Part shown: piece after piece, positions 17,805 to 26,530 of the stretch
Numbering within the stretch: position 1 is the first letter of the stretch
Layout: every line of letters begins with the position of its first letter
DNA from: Clostridia bacterium
GTDB taxonomy: Bacteria > Bacillota > Clostridia > Oscillospirales > UBA644
DNA length: 64,000 bases
Reading direction: 5' to 3'
Assembly: GCA_017427285.1 (NCBI GenBank)
Contig: JAFRTE010000020.1
Location: forward strand, 94,849 to 158,848
The notes under the pieces: model-generated
Databases searched by the model: none
What the model was told of the DNA's origin: nothing
The model's input: only the letters and a program-made list of their open reading frames with translations
Position numbers and translations under genes: made by a program

Positions 17805-18154
17805 TACGAAAATCTGATGACCGCCGCAAAAAGACGGAGCGTTTTTTCTCCGATATTCTCTATTCCGTGGCATCTTCCTCCGCCCGTGAGCAGAGAGTCT
17901 CCCGCGGTAAGAACAACGTCGTTTCCGTTGTCGTTCGCCTTTGCGGTCCCTTCAATTATATAGAATATTTCCTCTTCGTTTTCGTGGATATGAGTGCCGA
18001 TCGAGCATCCGGGCTCGATATCTATCTCGGCGCAAAGTCTTGCGGGACTCTGCAGCTCATTATCGGCAAACGAATGTATTATTTTAACGTCTCCTTTTCC
18101 GCCCTTCATTTCGTGACGTATTTCGGTCTGTCTTTCTTCGGCTTTTCTGTGCAT
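17804..18154 (-). CDS. Small cupin-domain protein
   Basis: A 116-residue single-domain cupin. Motif 1 is G-x5-HIH-x-NEEEIFYIIEG and motif 2 is GDSLLTGGGRCHGIEN, giving the usual two His, one Glu and distal His metal ligands. Enzyme versus sensor roles cannot be told from the sequence. I chose the ATG at 18154 because AAAGGTG lies about 7 bases upstream; the GTG at 18163 is inside that ribosome-binding site. It sits between mnmA and uvrC in one unit. Confidence 0.8.
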   Translation of the reverse strand: MHRKAEERQTEIRHEMKGGKGDVKIIHSFADNELQSPARLCAEIDIEPGCSIGTHIHENEEEIFYIIEGTAKANDNGNDVVLTAGDSLLTGGGRCHGIENIGEKTLRLFAAVIRFS

Positions 18155-18179
18155 TTTTATCACCTTTTTACGTTTATTT

Positions 18180-19223
18180 TCAAACTATAACGCCCGAACA
18201 GAGAAGTTCGTTTCCGGAATAGGCAACGGCGAACTGTCCGGGAGTAGCGGCGCGCTGCGGTTCGGAAAAAACTATTCTCAGTCTTCCGTTTTTTTCATTT
18301 ATTATTTTTGCCTTTGCGCCTTTGTGGGCGTATCGGATCTTTACTTCGGCTTCGGTTTCGGTGAAGTTTTCGTCAAGCAGCTGAAAAACGGCGTTTTCGC
18401 AGATTAGCTCCGTACAGTTTACAACGTCCGTTTTGGTAAGAATAACTCGGTTGTTCTCAACGTCCGTCCCTTTTACGTAAAGCGGAGCGCCGAGCGCAAT
18501 GCCAAGCTTTTTGGACTGTCCGACGGTGTAGCGGATAATTCCTTTATGCTTGCCGACGACGCGGTTTTCGTCCTCAAGCCAGAAATCGCCTTCGGGAAAT
18601 GGGCCGACGCGCGATTCGATAAACGAAGCGTAGTCGTTATCCGGAATAAAACATATCTCCTGACTGTCCTTTTTCTGCGCAGACGAAAGCCCCGCTTTTT
18701 CCGCTTCGATCCTGTTTTCGGATTTCAGCGTGCCGAAAAGGGGGAATATGCATCTTGAAAGCTGACTTTGAGAAAGACCGCAAAGCATATAGCTCTGATC
18801 TTTAAACTCCGATTTTACCGCAAAAAATCTTCCGCTTCTCTCTCCGACTCCCGCATAATGACCGGTTGCGATTTTTTCCGCCCCTATACCGTCGGCATAA
18901 TCGCAAAGCGTTCGGAATTTCACGTTGGGATTGCAAACTGCGCACGGATTAGGAGTTTTGCCTGCGGAATAACTCTCCGTAAAGTTTTTTACTACGATTT
19001 TTTCAAAGTTTTCGGAAGCGTCGAAAACGTCAAACCCGATGCCGGCTTCTTTTGCCACCCGCCTTGCAGCTTCTATGCCGTTTTTGCCGTAATCGTGCAT
19101 GACGATATAAAGTCCGTATACGTCATATCCCGCATCTTTCAGCTTTTTTGCGGCAAGAGAACTGTCAACTCCGCCCGAAAGACCCAAAACAATTTTTGGC
19201 ATTTTTTTATCGAAAATAATCAT
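18180..19223 (-). CDS. mnmA: tRNA-specific 2-thiouridylase
   Basis: A 347-residue PP-loop ATPase that thiolates U34 of Lys, Glu and Gln tRNAs. It has the adenylation loop SGGVDSS near residue 17 and the two catalytic cysteines in NPCAVCN (about residue 95) and QEICFIP (about residue 190). TGHYAG and the C-terminal beta domain are present. It lies 22 bases after a cysteine desulfurase gene, the likely sulfur donor. An alternative start 7 codons later (MPKIVLGL) is possible. Confidence 0.96.
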   Translation of the reverse strand: MIIFDKKMPKIVLGLSGGVDSSLAAKKLKDAGYDVYGLYIVMHDYGKNGIEAARRVAKEAGIGFDVFDASENFEKIVVKNFTESYSAGKTPNPCAVCNPNVKFRTLCDYADGIGAEKIATGHYAGVGERSGRFFAVKSEFKDQSYMLCGLSQSQLSRCIFPLFGTLKSENRIEAEKAGLSSAQKKDSQEICFIPDNDYASFIESRVGPFPEGDFWLEDENRVVGKHKGIIRYTVGQSKKLGIALGAPLYVKGTDVENNRVILTKTDVVNCTELICENAVFQLLDENFTETEAEVKIRYAHKGAKAKIINEKNGRLRIVFSEPQRAATPGQFAVAYSGNELLCSGVIV

Positions 19224-19245
19224 TTCAGTCTTCTGTTACCCTTTC

Positions 19246-20394
19246 TCACAAACGTGACAAATCGCGCAGTTTTTTTGCGATATCCGGGAAAACGTTCAGA
19301 ATCGTATCTATATCCTTTTCGGTCGTGTATCTGTCAAAGCTGAAACGGACGGCACCGTGCGCGGTTTTTTCGTCTAGCCCCATCGCGGTGAGCACGTGAG
19401 ACGGTTTTTTTGAGCCGGACATGCAAGCGGAGCCGGACGATGCCGTAATTCCCTTTATATCGAGCATCAAAACGAGCGCTTCGCCCTCGGCGAAAGGAAT
19501 AGAAACGTTTGCTATTCCGGGAAGCGAATTTTTATCGGGCGTGTTTCTTACGCATCCGTCAATACCCGCCGAAAGTCCGCAAAGAAGTTTTTCTCTCAGT
19601 TTTTTAAGACGGACGCTTTCCGTTTCCATCTCTTTTGCCGCAATTTCCGCAGCCGTGCCCATACCGACGATCGCCGCGGCGTTTTCCGTGCCGCCGCGCC
19701 TTCCGTTTTCCTGATTTCCGCCGTAAATAAGATTAGGCAGCACAATGCCTCTTTTTACGTAAAGTCCGCCTGCGCCTTTCGGAGCATTGAATTTATGTCC
19801 GGAAAAAGAGAGCATATCTATATTCGACCCTTTTACGTTTACGGGCAGATGTCCGAATGCCTGGACGGCGTCGGTATGAAAAATAACGCCGTGTTTTTTT
19901 GCGATCCTGCCTATTTCGTCTGTCGGCTGAACGGCTCCCGTTTCGTTGTTTGCAAACATAACCGTAATAAGCGCCGTATCGCGCCTTATCGCTTTTTCGA
20001 GCGCTTCGGGAGAAACAAATCCCATACGGTCAACGTCGAGATAAGTAATTTCAAATCCGTCTTTTTCAAGGGATTTTAAGGTGTTCAGCACGGCGTGATG
20101 CTCGGTTTTGGACGTGATTATATGCTTTTTTGCGCCTGAAAGACGGGCTGCGCCCATTATCGCCCAGCTGTCGCTTTCGCTGCCGCCCGATGTGAAATAT
20201 ATCTCGTCCGCTTCGCAGGAAATAACGGACGCGATTTTTTTCCGCGCGATTTCTATTGCAGCGCGGACTTCTCTGCCCGCCGAGTGATAAGAACTCGGGT
20301 TTGCAAAATTTTCTTTTAAAAACGGCGTCATAGCCGCCAATACTTCGTCGGAAATCCTTGTCGTGGCGGCGTTATCCGCATAAATTCTTTCCAT
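19246..20394 (-). CDS. nifS: Cysteine desulfurase (NifS/IscS type)
   Basis: A 382-residue class V PLP enzyme that takes sulfur from cysteine onto an active-site Cys. It shows YADNAATT at the start, the PLP Lys in SFSGHKFNAPKG near residue 203, and the mobile Cys loop SSGSACMSGSKKPSHVL near residue 325. No iscU or nifU lies nearby. Cotranscription with mnmA points to tRNA thiolation as the main job, as with YrvO or IscS partners. It is the first gene of the nifS-mnmA-cupin-uvrC unit. Confidence 0.93.
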   Translation of the reverse strand: MERIYADNAATTRISDEVLAAMTPFLKENFANPSSYHSAGREVRAAIEIARKKIASVISCEADEIYFTSGGSESDSWAIMGAARLSGAKKHIITSKTEHHAVLNTLKSLEKDGFEITYLDVDRMGFVSPEALEKAIRRDTALITVMFANNETGAVQPTDEIGRIAKKHGVIFHTDAVQAFGHLPVNVKGSNIDMLSFSGHKFNAPKGAGGLYVKRGIVLPNLIYGGNQENGRRGGTENAAAIVGMGTAAEIAAKEMETESVRLKKLREKLLCGLSAGIDGCVRNTPDKNSLPGIANVSIPFAEGEALVLMLDIKGITASSGSACMSGSKKPSHVLTAMGLDEKTAHGAVRFSFDRYTTEKDIDTILNVFPDIAKKLRDLSRL

Positions 20395-20424
20395 AAAAAC
20401 TCCGGAAAAAACTGATTCGAAGAT

Positions 20425-20453
20425 ATTTTAGCATACGGGGTATAAAAAGTCAA
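20425..20453 (-). promoter_or_regulatory. Promoter for nifS-mnmA-cupin-uvrC
   Basis: Reading leftward: TTGACT, 17-bp spacer, TAAAAT with TGC extended -10. It lies directly after the end of the Fe-S protein gene. Confidence 0.78.
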
Positions 20454-20460
20454 TACCGCG

Positions 20461-21105
20461 CTATATGTTTTTGCCGTCGCAGACTTTCATGCAAATTCCG
20501 CAGACGGAGCCCCTGCCTATAAGCTGAAATTCTCTTTTCATATACTCAGAGCATGCTTTCGCGTCAAACCCTTCGGGTGTTATCGCCTGCGCGGGACACG
20601 CCGCAATACATTTTCCGCATTCGCCGCATACTCTGTAATCGCTTCTTTCCATAACGCGCGCCTGATTATCGGTTACGGGACAGTCCGTAAAGACGGTTAC
20701 GAGCCGTACCTTCGGCCCGAATTCGTTATGGATGAAAAGATTGTTGAGCCCTACAAAGCCGAGCTTGCAGTAAACGGCCGCCTGTTTGTGTGAATATACG
20801 CCTTTAAACGGGTTACCGTCAGTGTTTACAGACTGCGACGCTGCTACGGGGAAATAATCATAGCCGTATTTTTGCAGATACAGCCCGAGCGACTGCGCAG
20901 CATCGTCAAGCGCACGGTTTACCGAACGGTAATGGTGAAAGTATGTGTGGGACGGTTTGTCGGTTATGGTGTCAACGACGGAATCGGAAAGCTTTATACA
21001 TAAGCTTATCACATACCCGAGCCCCATAAAAGGCTCGGGTAATCTTGCGGCTCCTACGTCGCTTACGCGACAGTCGAGAAACCGTTTTATGTCGTTTACG
21101 GTCAT
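20461..21105 (-). CDS. Double [4Fe-4S] protein related to epoxyqueuosine reductase
   Basis: A 214-residue protein whose C-terminal half holds two cluster-binding regions: CGECGKCIAACPAQAI, then an isolated Cys (KACSEY) and CGICMKVCDGKN. This is the QueG-like double-cluster pattern. The N-terminal part resembles the region before it in that family (FPVAASQSVN, KQAAVYCKLGFVGLNNLFIHNEFGP). It is much shorter than QueG (about 350-380 residues) and lacks clear cobalamin-domain and HEAT parts, so queuosine synthesis is unlikely. It probably transfers electrons; the substrate is unknown. It overlaps the next M42 gene by one base. Confidence 0.7.
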   Translation of the reverse strand: MTVNDIKRFLDCRVSDVGAARLPEPFMGLGYVISLCIKLSDSVVDTITDKPSHTYFHHYRSVNRALDDAAQSLGLYLQKYGYDYFPVAASQSVNTDGNPFKGVYSHKQAAVYCKLGFVGLNNLFIHNEFGPKVRLVTVFTDCPVTDNQARVMERSDYRVCGECGKCIAACPAQAITPEGFDAKACSEYMKREFQLIGRGSVCGICMKVCDGKNI

Positions 21106-22127
21106 CAGAATGAAAATCCTTCTTTGCAGAGAGCAACAATAAGCTCAACGCACGATACGCAGTCTGCAAGAGACGCTTCCTCTGTCGGGGAATGGATGTA
21201 ACGGGTCGCTATCGAGATGCCGCCGGCGTAAGCGCCCGCGCGCGATCTCTGGATCGCAGCCGCATCCGTGCCGCCGTAAAGGAGTATTTCGGTCTGATGC
21301 TTTATTCCCGCTTTTTCCGCTACGGAGTTCATGAATTCCGTCATCTTAGGCGAGCAGATAACGCTGCCGTCCATATATTTTATGCATGCGCCTTCGCCGA
21401 CTTTCATATTCATCGGGTCGCACTTCGGAGTATCGGCGGCTCCCGTGACGTCAATGGCAACACCGTAAACCGGTTCGATGCCGAACGCCGCGGTCGTCGC
21501 GCCTCTTATGCCAAGCTCTTCCTGAACGGAGAATACGAAATAAACCTCGTTTTTCAGCTCGTTACGGCATTCGGAAAGCTTTTTGATCGCTTCGATCTGG
21601 ATCGCAACGGCGATCCTGTCGTCAAGAAACGGAGATACTATCCTCGGGTCGCAATCGCCGCCCATTCTGAATACTTCGCCTACAACGGACGCCGCCATGC
21701 CGAGAGAAATGAGTTTTTCGGCTTCTTCTTTCGACGCAGCGCCGATATCGACATAGGCCGTTCTCATATTCAGATCGCCTGTTTCAAAGAAAAGAAGTCC
21801 GTTTACGCCGTTTGTAAAGCGGATCTGCCTGCCGCGCAGAGTCTGAGTGTTTATTCCGCCGAGAGGCGATACTTTAACGAAACCTTTGTCGTCTATAAAA
21901 TACGCAACGAAGCCGAGCGTGTCGGAATGGGCGGAAAACATAACTTTTTCGCCCTTGCCTTTGCCGAGAACGGCAATAAGGTTGCCCATTTTGTCAAAAC
22001 AGATATTGTCTTCGCCGACAAACGGCGCTATCTCTTTTTTAACGTATTCGAGCTCTTCGCGCTCGTGTGCGGACGGCGATACGAAGCCGTTGAGCGCTTT
22101 CATTGTATTGAATATACTGTCCTTCAT
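21105..22127 (-). CDS. M42 family aminopeptidase (copy 1 of 3)
   Basis: A 340-residue dinuclear-metal aminopeptidase of the TET/glutamyl-aminopeptidase family, which usually forms large tetrahedral dodecamers that trim peptides. Ligands and catalytic residues are visible: HSD near residue 67, FLDDRIAV near 176, the catalytic QEELGIRGA near 207, AIDVTGA near 230, and RYIHSPTE near 312. It is the last of three adjacent M42 genes and is followed by the Fe-S protein. Family members include GGIP-like peptidases and CelM, so exact specificity is open. Confidence 0.9.
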   Translation of the reverse strand: MKDSIFNTMKALNGFVSPSAHEREELEYVKKEIAPFVGEDNICFDKMGNLIAVLGKGKGEKVMFSAHSDTLGFVAYFIDDKGFVKVSPLGGINTQTLRGRQIRFTNGVNGLLFFETGDLNMRTAYVDIGAASKEEAEKLISLGMAASVVGEVFRMGGDCDPRIVSPFLDDRIAVAIQIEAIKKLSECRNELKNEVYFVFSVQEELGIRGATTAAFGIEPVYGVAIDVTGAADTPKCDPMNMKVGEGACIKYMDGSVICSPKMTEFMNSVAEKAGIKHQTEILLYGGTDAAAIQRSRAGAYAGGISIATRYIHSPTEEASLADCVSCVELIVALCKEGFSF

Positions 22128-22139
22128 GTCGTTATCTCC

Positions 22140-23195
22140 TTAATTAATATCGAATAGTCTGTCCATTGATCCGCTTACCGCTTTGCAGAAGTCGAACATG
22201 CTGTCCGTATCTTCGGGCGCGCAGACGGAAATTCTCGAATGCAGATAGCGTACGGGTATCGAGAGCGTGCAAACGACAGCGCCGTCTGCGGAACGCTGGA
22301 TGTTTCCCGCGTCGTTGCCGCCGGAAACAAACGTTTTTACCTGCCATTTTACGCCCGCTTCGGTTGCGATATCCGTTACCGCCTTTATAAATCTCGGATT
22401 GTAAACCGTTGAACGGTCCATAAACGACACGGCAACGCCGTTTCCGAGTATGCAGACTTTTCCGTCTTCGTCAACGCCGCCTATATCCGCTGCGGTAGTG
22501 CCTTCGAGGGTAAAGGAAATGTCGGGGTTTATCCTGTGGGCTGCGGCTCTCGAACCGCGGCAGCCCGTTTCTTCCTGAACGGTAAACGCAAACCATGTGT
22601 CGTATTCAAGCTCCGTTTTTATAAGCCGTATCATTGCAAAACAGCCAGCGCGGTCGTCTATCGCCTTCGCTTTTATAAAATCGCCGAATTTGCCGAATTC
22701 GCCGTTGAAATATACGCTGTCACCGAGGCAGACCTTGCCTTCCGCTTCCTCTTTTTTCTTTGCGCCGATATCGACGCAGAGAGATTTTATCGGAGGGATT
22801 TCCGCGGAATTGGAAGCGAGATGTACGGGACATACGCCTATTACGCCTTTTATCAGCTTCGGCTCGTCTCCCGCGGTCGCTTTTACGAATACGGTCTTGC
22901 CGGGAGTTACGGACGGCGATACGCCGATGGAGTCTATTCTGAGCCCTCCGTCGTCGTCTATGCTTTTAACGTAATAGCCCGTTTCGTCCATATGCGCCTG
23001 AAACATTATTTTTTTCGGCGGAGTTTTTCTTCCTTTTTTATGTGCAATAAGATTGCCGAGGTTGTCAACGGTTATTTTGTCGCAGTACCGCTCTATTTCG
23101 CTTTTTATAAAGTCGCGGACCTCGTCTTCTTCGCCGCTCAGTCCGTTAAGGTTGCAGAGTTTGCCCAGAAGCTCGTAATTAGCGATATCAGCCAT
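22140..23195 (-). CDS. M42 family aminopeptidase (copy 2 of 3)
   Basis: A 351-residue paralogue of its neighbours. Motifs: QAHMDETGYYV, KAIDDRAGCF, TVQEETGCRGS, and RYLHSR. The position normally held by Asp in A-x-D-V-T is a Glu here (FTLEGTTAAD), so one metal ligand differs from the flanking copies. The ATG at 23195 starts the protein as MADIANYELL, one base after the stop of copy 3; a longer frame to 23261 would overlap that gene. Likely a partner subunit in a mixed peptidase particle. Confidence 0.89.
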   Translation of the reverse strand: MADIANYELLGKLCNLNGLSGEEDEVRDFIKSEIERYCDKITVDNLGNLIAHKKGRKTPPKKIMFQAHMDETGYYVKSIDDDGGLRIDSIGVSPSVTPGKTVFVKATAGDEPKLIKGVIGVCPVHLASNSAEIPPIKSLCVDIGAKKKEEAEGKVCLGDSVYFNGEFGKFGDFIKAKAIDDRAGCFAMIRLIKTELEYDTWFAFTVQEETGCRGSRAAAHRINPDISFTLEGTTAADIGGVDEDGKVCILGNGVAVSFMDRSTVYNPRFIKAVTDIATEAGVKWQVKTFVSGGNDAGNIQRSADGAVVCTLSIPVRYLHSRISVCAPEDTDSMFDFCKAVSGSMDRLFDIN

Positions 23196-23196
23196 T

Positions 23197-24231
23197 TTAA
23201 TCCTCAACTCCTGTCTCGTATGTTCTAATATACGCCGCAAGTATGTTTGCCGCGCTCTCAACGTCTTCCATGTCGCCGACCTCTACGGGTGTGTGCATAT
23301 AGCGGATGGGAATGGAAATAAGCCCCGTTTTTACTCCGTTGCCGATATACGATACGGTATCGGCGTCAGTGCCGTATGCCGCGCCGGTTGCTTCATACTG
23401 ATGCTTTATATTGTTTTCTTTTGCGGCCTTGTCTACCGCTTTCATGAGTTTTCTGTCGAAAAAGCTTGAAAACTCAATAACCGCACCTTCGCCGAGTCCG
23501 TGACCCGGAGCGTCCGCCTGTTTTGCGAAAGTAACGTCCAAAACGAGCGCTTCGTCGGGCTCTATGCCGTATGTCCCCACCGCGGCGCCTCTTGATCCGA
23601 CTTCCTCCTCGGACGCGAACAGCACGACTATGCAGCAGTCGAGCTCTTTGTGGTCTATAAGCTTTTTAAGCTTTTTAAGGGCGGTGAGGATCGCAAAGCA
23701 GCAGAGCTTGTTATCAAGCGCTTTTGAAGCGAATCTTCCGTTGAGAAGCTCCGTTACGGGTGCTTTTATGCGTACTCTGTCGCCGATCTTAACAAGTTTT
23801 TTAACTTCGTCCGCTTTAAGACCGAGGTCGATGTAAATATCCTTGTAATCGGGGACCTTGTTTGCCTGACCGGGTTTTGCGAGATGCGGAGGAGTTGAGC
23901 AGATTATTCCGTCAACACCCGCAACCGTAACCTCGGCGGAAGCAAGTGTTCTTCTGTCTACGCCGCCTACCCTGTATACGTTGAGAAAACCCTCGTCCGT
24001 AATACCCGTAACGATCAGGGAAAGTTCGTCCTGGTGAGCGGTCAGCATTATTTTCTTTTTTGTACGGTCTCCGATATATGCGATCACGTTATGCAGTCTG
24101 TCGATGCTTATGTTTTCGGGACCGGTGTATTTTTCGAGCAGTTTTGCGCAGTATTCCGCAAATTCGCGCTCGTTGCCGCATTCCGATTCAACGAGAAGCA
24201 GCTGCTCGAGATCCTTGAATTTTGCCGTCAC
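23197..24231 (-). CDS. M42 family aminopeptidase (copy 3 of 3)
   Basis: A 344-residue M42 enzyme. Motifs: TAHQDELSLI, KALDNKLCC, ASEEEVGSRGA, LDVTFAKQADA, and RYMHTPVEVGD. The first two motifs diverge from the other copies (HQD for HSD/HMD, DNK for DDR), suggesting a different substrate preference. It is the first of the three and follows murD by 37 bases, so the peptidases are probably cotranscribed with pgk-tpiA-murD. Confidence 0.9.
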   Translation of the reverse strand: MTAKFKDLEQLLLVESECGNEREFAEYCAKLLEKYTGPENISIDRLHNVIAYIGDRTKKKIMLTAHQDELSLIVTGITDEGFLNVYRVGGVDRRTLASAEVTVAGVDGIICSTPPHLAKPGQANKVPDYKDIYIDLGLKADEVKKLVKIGDRVRIKAPVTELLNGRFASKALDNKLCCFAILTALKKLKKLIDHKELDCCIVVLFASEEEVGSRGAAVGTYGIEPDEALVLDVTFAKQADAPGHGLGEGAVIEFSSFFDRKLMKAVDKAAKENNIKHQYEATGAAYGTDADTVSYIGNGVKTGLISIPIRYMHTPVEVGDMEDVESAANILAAYIRTYETGVED

Positions 24232-24268
24232 TTTATCACCTTTTTTCCTTTATTTTTTTTTCGGTTTT

Positions 24269-25639
24269 TTACAGCTCGTTTACAAGCTGTTTGTAGTGCT
24301 TTCCGCGCTCCTCAAAGTTTCTGTAACAGTCAAACGACGCGGAAATGGGGGAAAGATAGACTATATCGCCGCTTTTTGCGCAGTCGTGCGCTTTTTTTAC
24401 CGCGTCCGCCATGCCGTCCGCAAATTCGATAACGGTTTTGTCGGGATCGTATCCTTCGCATTCGGTCACGGCTTTGTATATCTTCTGAGCCGTCTGCCCC
24501 GTAATGATCATATGCTTTACGTATTTTACGATGTAAGGTGCAACGTCCGCATAATTGAGATTTTTATCCGAGCCGCCGCTTATTGTTATTATGCGCTGCT
24601 TCTGGCTTTTCAGGCATGCGATAACCGCGGTGGGAGAGGTCGCTATCGAATCGTTGTAGTATTTTACGCCGTCCTTTTCCCTTACAAACTCCATCCTGTG
24701 CTCAACGCCGGAAAACTCCTTTGCAACTTTTCTTAAAGTTGAAATATCAGTCAATCCCCACGTTGCACAAACGGCAGCCATGAAGTTTTCAACATTGTGG
24801 TCTCCGGGGAGCTTTATCGCGTCTCTGTGGAAAAGCAGAACGGAGCCCGTTTCGTCTTTATGGACGATAAATCCGTTTTCGTTTAAAAATGCTCCGCTTC
24901 CCTGCGGCGTTTTCATCGAGAAAAACTCTGTTTTGCCCTTAGCGTAAGGGGCGAGGGCAAGAGTTGAGGGATAATCTGCGTTGAGGATCAGTTTTCCGTT
25001 TTTGCTCTGATACCTGAAAACATTCTTTTTTGCTTCGGTATACTCTTCCATGGATTTATGCCAGTTAAGATGCTCCTCGACGATATTTGTTATTACAGCC
25101 GTATCCGCGCTTACAGTCATATCCGAAAGCTGAAACGATGAAAGCTCCGCTACGACGATATCGTCTTTTTTCATCTGAGCTATGCGCGGAAGAAGAGGAG
25201 TGCCGATATTGCCGCCGAGAAAAACGGTATATCCCTGTTCTTTCAGGATAGTGAATATAAGAGTCGTGGTAGTCGTTTTTCCCTCACTTCCGGTAACGGC
25301 GATTATCCTGCACGGACAAAGCTCGAAAAAAAGCTGCATTTCGCTCGTTATTTTAGCCCCGTTTTTTTCAGCAAGCAAAAATTCTGGAATATCTCTTCTC
25401 ATGCCGGGCGTTTTGAAAATAAGAGTATCGGTAAGATCTTCAAGATATTTTTCTCCCGTAACAAACTTTACCCCGTCAAATTCCTCATACGCTTCTTTTT
25501 CCGGCTCTTTTTTGTCTCTTACGGTCACGCACGCTCCGTATTCCGAAAGCATTTTCACAAAAGGACGGTTGCTTACGCCGAAGCCGACGACCGTAACGCT
25601 TTTGCCTTTCAGAGAGGAAAAGTACTCTTTATAGTCCAT
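24269..25639 (-). CDS. murD: UDP-N-acetylmuramoyl-L-alanine--D-glutamate ligase
   Basis: A 456-residue Mur ligase that adds D-Glu to UDP-MurNAc-L-Ala in cytoplasmic peptidoglycan synthesis. It shows the N-terminal VVGFGVSNRPF Rossmann region, the ATP loop VTGSEGKTTTT near residue 115 (TGTNGKTTT in most relatives), GGNIGTPL, EEHLNWH, SGVEHRMEFV, NDSIATSP, SGGSDKN and the C-terminal LSPISASFDCYRNFEERG. It lies 25 bases from tpiA and outside a dcw cluster, which is unusual for murD. Confidence 0.95.
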   Translation of the reverse strand: MDYKEYFSSLKGKSVTVVGFGVSNRPFVKMLSEYGACVTVRDKKEPEKEAYEEFDGVKFVTGEKYLEDLTDTLIFKTPGMRRDIPEFLLAEKNGAKITSEMQLFFELCPCRIIAVTGSEGKTTTTTLIFTILKEQGYTVFLGGNIGTPLLPRIAQMKKDDIVVAELSSFQLSDMTVSADTAVITNIVEEHLNWHKSMEEYTEAKKNVFRYQSKNGKLILNADYPSTLALAPYAKGKTEFFSMKTPQGSGAFLNENGFIVHKDETGSVLLFHRDAIKLPGDHNVENFMAAVCATWGLTDISTLRKVAKEFSGVEHRMEFVREKDGVKYYNDSIATSPTAVIACLKSQKQRIITISGGSDKNLNYADVAPYIVKYVKHMIITGQTAQKIYKAVTECEGYDPDKTVIEFADGMADAVKKAHDCAKSGDIVYLSPISASFDCYRNFEERGKHYKQLVNEL

Positions 25640-25664
25640 AATTATCTCCGTGAAGGAATTCGGT

Positions 25665-26429
25665 TTATTCCGCCGCTCTTACGATCGCAGCAAAGTCGTC
25701 GGATTTAAGACTTGCTCCGCCGATAAGTCCGCCGTCAACGTCGTATTTTTCAAGAAGCTCCTTCGCGTTTTTCGCATTCATCGAGCCGCCGTACTGAATT
25801 GTCGTACCTTCCGCAGTCTCTTCGTCGTAAAGACCGCAAACCACGTTTCTTATAATTTTGCAGACCTCTTCCGCCTGTTCGGAAGTTGCTGTTTTGCCCG
25901 TTCCGATCGCCCAGACGGGTTCGTATGCTATTACTATTGATTTAAATGCGCTTCTGTCTATTCCCGCAAAGGCGATTTTTGTCTGCATCGATACGATTTC
26001 TTCCGTTATGCCCTGCTCTCTCTGATCGAGAAGCTCGCCTACGCAGACTATCGGTTTAAGTCCGGCTTCGAGGGCTGCGGTGATTTTTTTGTTTACGGTA
26101 ATGTCGGTTTCGGCGAAATACTGACGTCTCTCGCTGTGTCCGATTATAACGTATTCAACGCCCATATCCTTGAGCATTGCGGCGCTGATTTCGCCCGTAT
26201 ACGCTCCGCTCGGCATAAAATGAAGGTTTTCCGCGCCGATTTTTACGTGGGTGCCTTTTGCCGCTTCGAGAGCGGGATAAAGATCAACGAACGGAACGCA
26301 CGCGACAACTTCGCATTTCGCATTTTCGGTTTTTGCCGCAACTTCTTTAATGTAATCATAAGTTTCAGAAGGGATTTTATTCATTTTCCAGTTGCCCGCA
26401 ATAACGGTTTTTCTTTTTTCGTAATTCAT
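25665..26429 (-). CDS. tpiA: Triosephosphate isomerase
   Basis: A 254-residue TIM barrel interconverting dihydroxyacetone phosphate and glyceraldehyde 3-phosphate. Motifs: GNWKMNK, the electrophile IGHSERR near residue 95, the catalytic AYEPVWAIGTGKTA near residue 167, the flexible loop within it, and GGSMNAKN. The ATG at 26429 has AAAGGTGA upstream; a GTG three codons earlier lies in that site. It follows pgk, as in many Clostridia. Confidence 0.97.
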   Translation of the reverse strand: MNYEKRKTVIAGNWKMNKIPSETYDYIKEVAAKTENAKCEVVACVPFVDLYPALEAAKGTHVKIGAENLHFMPSGAYTGEISAAMLKDMGVEYVIIGHSERRQYFAETDITVNKKITAALEAGLKPIVCVGELLDQREQGITEEIVSMQTKIAFAGIDRSAFKSIVIAYEPVWAIGTGKTATSEQAEEVCKIIRNVVCGLYDEETAEGTTIQYGGSMNAKNAKELLEKYDVDGGLIGGASLKSDDFAAIVRAAE

Positions 26430-26459
26430 TTCGATCACCTTTCGTTTATCGTAATAAAA

Positions 26460-26505
26460 GGGAATTATTACCAGGAATCACATCAATTCCGGAATAATAA
26501 TTCCC
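26460..26505 (-). terminator. Long hairpin between pgk and tpiA (partial terminator or processing site)
   Basis: Perfect 11-bp outer stem GGGAATTATTA / TAATAATTCCC with a nested GGAAT / ATTCC. On the minus strand it is followed by TTTTATTA. It may terminate a fraction of pgk transcripts or stabilise the pgk mRNA while tpiA is transcribed by readthrough. Confidence 0.6.
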
Positions 26506-26530
26506 TGAAGTTTATTCTGTTTTTACTGAA

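Noticed and set aside
20461..21105. Annotation as true epoxyqueuosine reductase QueG
   Set aside because: The protein is about 150 residues too short and lacks evident cobalamin-binding regions; only the double-cluster part matches.
21192..22157. A 321-codon open frame antisense to the first M42 gene
   Set aside because: Shadow frame opposite a clear M42 peptidase; its product is Arg/Phe-rich without motifs.
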